Below are positions 61,501-64,000 of a stretch of 64,000 bases of DNA, piece after piece. How positions within the stretch are numbered: the first letter of the stretch is position 1; every line of letters begins with the position of its first letter. The notes beneath the pieces are model-generated. The model did not search any database. It was given only the letters and a program-made list of their open reading frames with translations, and was not told the DNA's origin. The position numbers and the translations under genes are program-made. Origin of the DNA: an uncultured Pseudoteredinibacter sp. (lineage in GTDB: Bacteria > Pseudomonadota > Gammaproteobacteria > Pseudomonadales > Cellvibrionaceae); the NCBI RefSeq assembly GCF_947502065.1, contig NZ_CANMYE010000013.1:22822-86821 (forward strand), read 5' to 3'.

Positions 61501-64000
61501 TGAGGCGGGCAATGGCCCTGGTGATCCTAGCGATCCTCTTACTTTTACTGTTGATACCAGTGACATCACTGTATCAATCGACAAGGCGGTTGATGATGTT
61601 CCGACTCCGGGTGAAGCCCCGGGTACCACAAAAGATATAAACGATGGCGGGCAAACAAACGATCTTACTCCGCTAATTGTTGGTAGTGCCAAGGTCGGTG
61701 CTGAGGTCACCTTGGAGGTTAATGGTAAAACCTATGGGCCAGTTACCGCTGATGGTGACGGCGTTTGGTCTATTCAAATTACCGATGATCTACCCGAAGG
61801 TGCTGTTGAGTTTACGGCGACGGCCAAAGATGCGGCGGGCAATGATGTTGAGGATACTTTCACGCTCAATATTGATGTTACTGCTAGCCCAGCACCAATC
61901 ATTAATGATGCTGACGATAATGTTGGTAAGGTGCAGGGTAAATTAAACAGTGGTGATCACACTGACGATAATACGCCAAAAATTAATGGTACCGGTACAG
62001 CCGGCGAGACTATTCGTATTTATAAAGATGGCGATGTCGTTGATGAAGTGAAAGTAAAAGGCGATGGAAGTTGGACTTATACACCAACTGATGCTTTGCC
62101 TGAGGGTGAGCACACTTATACGGCCACTAGTGTTGATCCAGCAGGAAATGAATCGCAGCCAAGTGATCCATTTGTGTTGACTATAGATCGGACTAACCCT
62201 GATGCTGTTGAAAATTTTAAAGGTTTTGATGATGTTGGTTTAGTAGTCGGAGACATCGTAAATAACAGCACTATTGATGATGCGGTACCTGAGTTTACTG
62301 GCGAAGTTGCTATGGCAGAATTTGACGCCGGCTCAACCGTTACAGTGATCATTAGAGATGGTGGCGGTCAAATTGTTCAGACAATTGAAGGCGTAGTGCT
62401 TAGTGCAGGCGCCAATGTTGGTGATCCCGCAACGTGGTCGGCATCACCAAGTCCTGCCCTTGGTAATGGTTCATTTACAGTTACTGCGAAGGTTGTTGAT
62501 AAAGCAGGAAATGAGTCTGATGAAAGTAGCAGTTTAAACTTCGATATTAATACTGCGTCTCCGGGCTCCCCAAGTATTGTTCGTGTTCTTGATGATGTAG
62601 GCAATGAAGACGGTCGTACTGAAACAATTTCTCCGGACGGTGTTAGTAATGATAGCCGGCCAACAGTAGAAGGTACCGGGCCCATCGGTGCCACCATTTC
62701 TGTTTACGACAAGGATCCTAGCAGCGGCGGAGTAAAAATTGGTGAGGCTGTTGTTGATGGCGAAGGTAAATGGACGTTTACTCCAGCAGTTGGTGATGAG
62801 TTGGCCGATGGCACATATGAGTTTTATGCTGATGCCAGTATTGCGGGTGGGCCGGCCAGTGCAGCCACTGGCCCTTATATCATCACCGTAGATACCGTCG
62901 CACCGGATAAGCCTGGAACAGATTCCCTTAACGCTGAAGATGATATTGGTGCGTCAACCGGTCCAATTAATAATGGCGAGACCACGGATGATTCTAAGCC
63001 GCGTCTACATGGCAAGGTGGATGAGCCGAATGGAAAAGTTGTTATTACTATTGATCCGGGTACAGATAATGAGCGCGTTGTAACAGTTGATGTGGATGAT
63101 GAGGGTAACTGGGAATACACTCCAGAACCGCCTTTGGTGGATGGCCCTCATTCAGTTCAGATAGCGGTAATTGATGAGGCGGGCAATGGCCCTGGTGATC
63201 CTAGCGACCCTCTTACTTTTACTGTTGATACCAGTGACATCACTGTATCAATCGACAAGGCGGTTGATGATGTTCCGACTCCGGGTGAAGCACCGGGTAC
63301 CACAAAAGATATAAACGATGGCGGGCAAACAAACGATCTTACTCCGCTAATTGTTGGTAGTGCCAAGGTCGGTGCTGAGGTCACCTTGGAGGTTAATGGT
63401 AAAACCTATGGGCCAGTTACCGCTGATGGTGACGGCGTTTGGTCTATTCAAATTACCGATGATCTACCCGAAGGTGCTGTTGAGTTTACGGCGACGGCCA
63501 AAGATGCGGCGGGCAATGATGTTGAGGATACTTTCACGCTCAATATTGATGTTACTGCTAGCCCAGCACCAATCATTAATGATGCTGACGATAATGTTGG
63601 TAAGGTGCAGGGTAAATTAAACAGTGGTGATCACACTGACGATAATACGCCCAAAATTAATGGTACCGGTACAGCCGGCGAGACTATTCGTATTTATAAA
63701 GATGGCGATGTCGTTGATGAAGTGAAAGTAAAAGGCGATGGAAGTTGGACTTATACACCAACTGATGCTTTGCCTGAGGGTGAGCACACTTATACGGCCA
63801 CTAGTGTTGATCCAGCAGGAAATGAATCGCAACCAAGTGATCCATTTGTGTTGACGGTTGATCGCACATCGCCAGACGATATTACCGATTTCATGGGTTT
63901 TGACGATGTAGGTTTGGTGCAACGCGAAATCAACGATGGGGACACCATTGATGATGCGACGCCGACGTTCAGTGGTGAAGTGAACGGTGCGGAAGTGGCG
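55502..64000 (+). CDS. Giant LapA-like repetitive adhesin, 3' end outside window
   Basis: An open frame of 2833 codons running off the right edge; ATG 55502 has AGGAAG 5 bp upstream. Residues 1-90 form a FecR/LapA-like retention module (AVQGVVNNIANGELMQAG, LGDAVQTAKNASIVIRF). TAAG at 118-121, after PA, matches the LapG cleavage site of LapA in sequence and position, followed by the usual glycine-rich linker. Next come Ig-like repeats: one at 188, a Glu-rich block to about 600, nine EF-hand-tagged repeats (613 to about 1595), then Bap-type DDVG repeats to the end. No cysteine was seen in the parts I translated. The T1SS signal and RTX end must lie beyond the window. It is inferred to be a surface adhesin held in the outer membrane and released by LapG. 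Confidence 0.9.
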   Translation, partial: MVDLSVGINAQNLSSAGVVVAVQGVVNNIANGELMQAGMAVNLGDAVQTAKNASIVIRFLEGGALAMGANQSAVIDEGLIDRLQTFEESSEAEEDMEFASLVEALERGESIEELLPATAAGGDGAGGSSLGNGVRFEYTGGQVLPQAGFGSGAGAGGASALGDGFGAGDGDGNGIPAPGELSLAVVQDANGDGFINIAENDGQITVSIALPDGLLPGSSIVVNGVVVGLTQADIEAGSVAVNLPLPEDGETLEISATPFNPAGVSGETATTSITVDITPPLLTVDPLPPTNDTTPTISGTGEPGNQVTITDPTGKVIGTTTVDPDGNWEIIPTDPIDEPGTDVTVSTVDPAGNESTEEENIVIDTTPPGGGTEKPTVSIPEAESGVNKEEIENGIQVIVGLPSGTGPGDTVVVTVTLPSGETIDVTSVVEPGEEGSKEVTVPVNVLPSPPDGNYVVQVTVVDPAGNVSLPSDPVDFIIDTIAPGEGGEITAPIVTIPEAEDNVDEEELEDGVQVQIVLPSGTEPGDKVTVKVTLPSGGTEEIEYIVGPEDGGSVEVTIPTSILPEPPGGEYQVVVDVTDKAGNTSEPSTPEPFVIDIVDETPPPQPSISFVEDANKDGYFNFDESTANVDAEIDVVVTLDPNTPIGSVLTVTIDGANTTVAVTQQLLNEGQLTITVPQPNDGSVLSVVAKVTSEAGVDSPNAEGSLIVDVTDFKGANPGLSVELSTDANNDGTINSAESLNASRAGGVDVLINLPAGAKAGDKLIVSVTGQSPREIIVSDTDIGNGTVQFTVDALGHGQTLEVQAQIFDAAGNVSEQASDSATMNLQPMRSPAIVFVDDSSGDGEVNKEEVGTKTELTVDIILPAGVEPGDKLIVVVDGSEREIPITQQIIDDKKVSITVPTPGDGETVNVKAKVEDPTGESGPESEKEVEMKVPELSSGLSVSILEDSDDDGELSTAELNGSSEITVEVTLPNGAKEGDTLILEVNNVPQTITITDAHVQSGSIEVLTAAPAANQTIQVKAEVFDAAGNSSEPATDSVSMAASTVSGAPSVNFTDDLDGNGFLNAAESAGLTNLSIQFDLPAGLSDGDKLIYQLNGGTPITLDISQADIDAGFVSTSSLVPQSGTTVAISSHVEQAGVAGPTGQGQLIVDTSDLSALNIEIVEDLNNDGFINAAERQGALDVRVDLPADAAIGDRLVLISNSGAPRAYTLTSDQVAAGELVVSYDMPADGVTFEVKATLSDAAGNTSGEVSDSAQIDVSGLDAPIITFVDDNSPGDGLLNDGELAGKPTVSVEIALPIGTQIDDVLVYSVDGGPEQTIVIDQSHIDAGLVSISLPIPQDGATIEVAASVRDKAGNDGELGQATVSVDLSDLNSGLSINILEDADDNGVISIAEQDGAVDVRIGLPAGAQVGDSLRVEAAANTPTLITITADHLSNGYVDVSLNSVSQGNDFVVTASISDAAGNSSDPVSASALVEGKAQVKPGIRIVEDANNDGKIVANELNGDVDVEVTLPASVQPGDNVVLKTNTGQELSQIITQADIDRGSITFQVDPVADGETLSLESYIENSDGEAGESAAESVDFVTSSSSVPFITSIYDDVDPIVGKMASGAISNDPKPQLQGIGERGDVINIYLDGVLIGKTDVRDDGSWAFDVQAELAEDDYVFTVSSTNSDGNESAQSAPFNYTVDLTAPTAIINFVGEDDVGPVTGPISDGDTIDDSVPTFSGRAEPGTTINVYDNGKLIATGIEVGPNGNWTFEPSPALANGAHAISVTAVDSAGNESDPVGPLGFVIDTASPGSPSIVRVLDDVGNEDGRTETISPDGVSNDSRPTVEGTGPIGATISVYDKDPSSGGVKIGEAVVDGEGKWTFTPADGDELADGTYEFYADASIAGGPASAATGPYIITVDTVAPDKPGTDSLNAEDDIGASTGPINNGETTDDSKPRLHGKVDEPNGKVVITIDPGTDNERVVTVDVDDEGNWEYTPEPPLVDGPHSVQIAVIDEAGNGPGDPSDPLTFTVDTSDITVSIDKAVDDVPTPGEAPGTTKDINDGGQTNDLTPLIVGSAKVGAEVTLEVNGKTYGPVTADGDGVWSIQITDDLPEGAVEFTATAKDAAGNDVEDTFTLNIDVTASPAPIINDADDNVGKVQGKLNSGDHTDDNTPKINGTGTAGETIRIYKDGDVVDEVKVKGDGSWTYTPTDALPEGEHTYTATSVDPAGNESQPSDPFVLTIDRTNPDAVENFKGFDDVGLVVGDIVNNSTIDDAVPEFTGEVAMAEFDAGSTVTVIIRDGGGQIVQTIEGVVLSAGANVGDPATWSASPSPALGNGSFTVTAKVVDKAGNESDESSSLNFDINTASPGSPSIVRVLDDVGNEDGRTETISPDGVSNDSRPTVEGTGPIGATISVYDKDPSSGGVKIGEAVVDGEGKWTFTPAVGDELADGTYEFYADASIAGGPASAATGPYIITVDTVAPDKPGTDSLNAEDDIGASTGPINNGETTDDSKPRLHGKVDEPNGKVVITIDPGTDNERVVTVDVDDEGNWEYTPEPPLVDGPHSVQIAVIDEAGNGPGDPSDPLTFTVDTSDITVSIDKAVDDVPTPGEAPGTTKDINDGGQTNDLTPLIVGSAKVGAEVTLEVNGKTYGPVTADGDGVWSIQITDDLPEGAVEFTATAKDAAGNDVEDTFTLNIDVTASPAPIINDADDNVGKVQGKLNSGDHTDDNTPKINGTGTAGETIRIYKDGDVVDEVKVKGDGSWTYTPTDALPEGEHTYTATSVDPAGNESQPSDPFVLTVDRTSPDDITDFMGFDDVGLVQREINDGDTIDDATPTFSGEVNGAEVA
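57338..60250 (+). repeat. Nine tandem Ig-like repeats, each with an EF-hand-like calcium loop
   Basis: Within the adhesin, a DxNxDG or DxDxDG loop opens each repeat at residues 613, 727, 839, 948, 1057, 1165, 1272, 1383 and 1490, so the period is 107-114 aa. Typical loops are DANNDGTIN, DLNNDGFIN and DANNDGKIV, usually followed by a glutamate at the end. A tenth copy stands apart at residue 188. Confidence 0.85.
60878..62181 (+). repeat. 1304-bp near-identical duplication, copy 1
   Basis: Copy 1 of a duplicated block in the adhesin; copy 2 starts exactly 1674 bp (558 codons) downstream. I count six base differences over 1304 bp, five of them silent and one changing D to V (GAT to GTT in the PADGDE/PAVGDE stretch). 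Confidence 0.95.
62552..63855 (+). repeat. 1304-bp near-identical duplication, copy 2
   Basis: Copy 2 of the block at 60878-62181. Beyond 63855 the sequence is still homologous to the region after copy 1 (FDDVGLV type) but strongly diverged, so the identity is confined to the block. Confidence 0.95.

Noticed and set aside
56059..63922. Many minus-strand reading frames of 60-230 aa inside the adhesin
   Set aside because: They are shadows of a repetitive, GC-biased coding strand. Identical ones recur 1674 bp apart because of the duplication, and none has a start signal or recognisable domain.

Overview
The window looks like chromosome of a free-living, probably marine gammaproteobacterium. That is inference from gene content and order, since no 16S gene is present. 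The cbrX-cbrA-cbrB-(small RNA)-pcnB-folK-kinase-panB order and the dksA-gluQ pair are pseudomonad-like. PPi-dependent phosphofructokinase, exosortase H and a giant LapA-type adhesin would fit the Cellvibrionales/Spongiibacteraceae side of the class. I cannot name a species.

Layout. 1-3.7 kb: end of a SPOR-like gene, then panB, a deoxynucleoside kinase, folK and pcnB on the minus strand. 3.7-9.0 kb: a catabolite-control island (cbrX, cbrA, cbrB) and, between cbrB and pcnB, a CrcZ-like small RNA gene with a sigma54 promoter and a probable CbrB site. 9.1-16.7 kb: gluQ, dksA, sfsA, an unknown protein, a Rieske ferredoxin, a predicted Fur-controlled small RNA, a TfoX-C protein, a HAD phosphatase, cysE, an unknown repeat protein, tRNA-Asn and ppa. 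17-22 kb: msrA, pfp, mpl, ubiX and a 2-hydroxyacid dehydrogenase. 22.4-26.1 kb: an MMPL/RND protein, exosortase H and its membrane partner, apparently one operon. 26.1-28.5 kb: a PhoP/PhoQ-like pair with a PepSY protein. 29-40.1 kb: proA-nadD-rsfS-rlmH-mrdA-rodA-mltB-rlpA-dacA-ybeD-lipB-lipA, the conserved elongation and lipoate cluster. 40.2-46 kb: glycerophosphodiesterase, a secreted unknown, an SLC13 transporter and a PAS-GGDEF-EAL protein. 46-52.5 kb: rlmG, holA, lptE, leuS and a lipid A-type acyltransferase on the minus strand. 52.5-54.9 kb: an arsenite-methyltransferase-like gene divergent from a MalY/PatB C-S lyase. 55.5 kb to the end: a giant repetitive adhesin open at the right edge.

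How the parts connect. The strongest theme is post-transcriptional control. The CrcZ-like RNA carries three A-rich (ARN triplet) clusters of the kind Hfq/Crc bind. A perfect run of ARN triplets occupies the ribosome-binding position of the SLC13 carboxylate transporter, and A-rich sequence flanks the cbrX start. This suggests a complete catabolite-repression circuit outside Pseudomonas. Separately, 12845-12976 holds a near-ideal promoter with a Fur box in its spacer. It drives a transcript of about 97 nt with a 5' GNRA hairpin, an anti-Shine-Dalgarno segment and a strong terminator, which is the architecture of RyhB/PrrF-class RNAs. The adhesin has a FecR/LapA-like retention module and a TAAG site of the type cleaved by LapG. 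It also has a tandem array of Ig-like repeats each opening with an EF-hand-like calcium loop, a recent 1.3 kb internal duplication, and a perfect CRP/Vfr consensus in its long leader.
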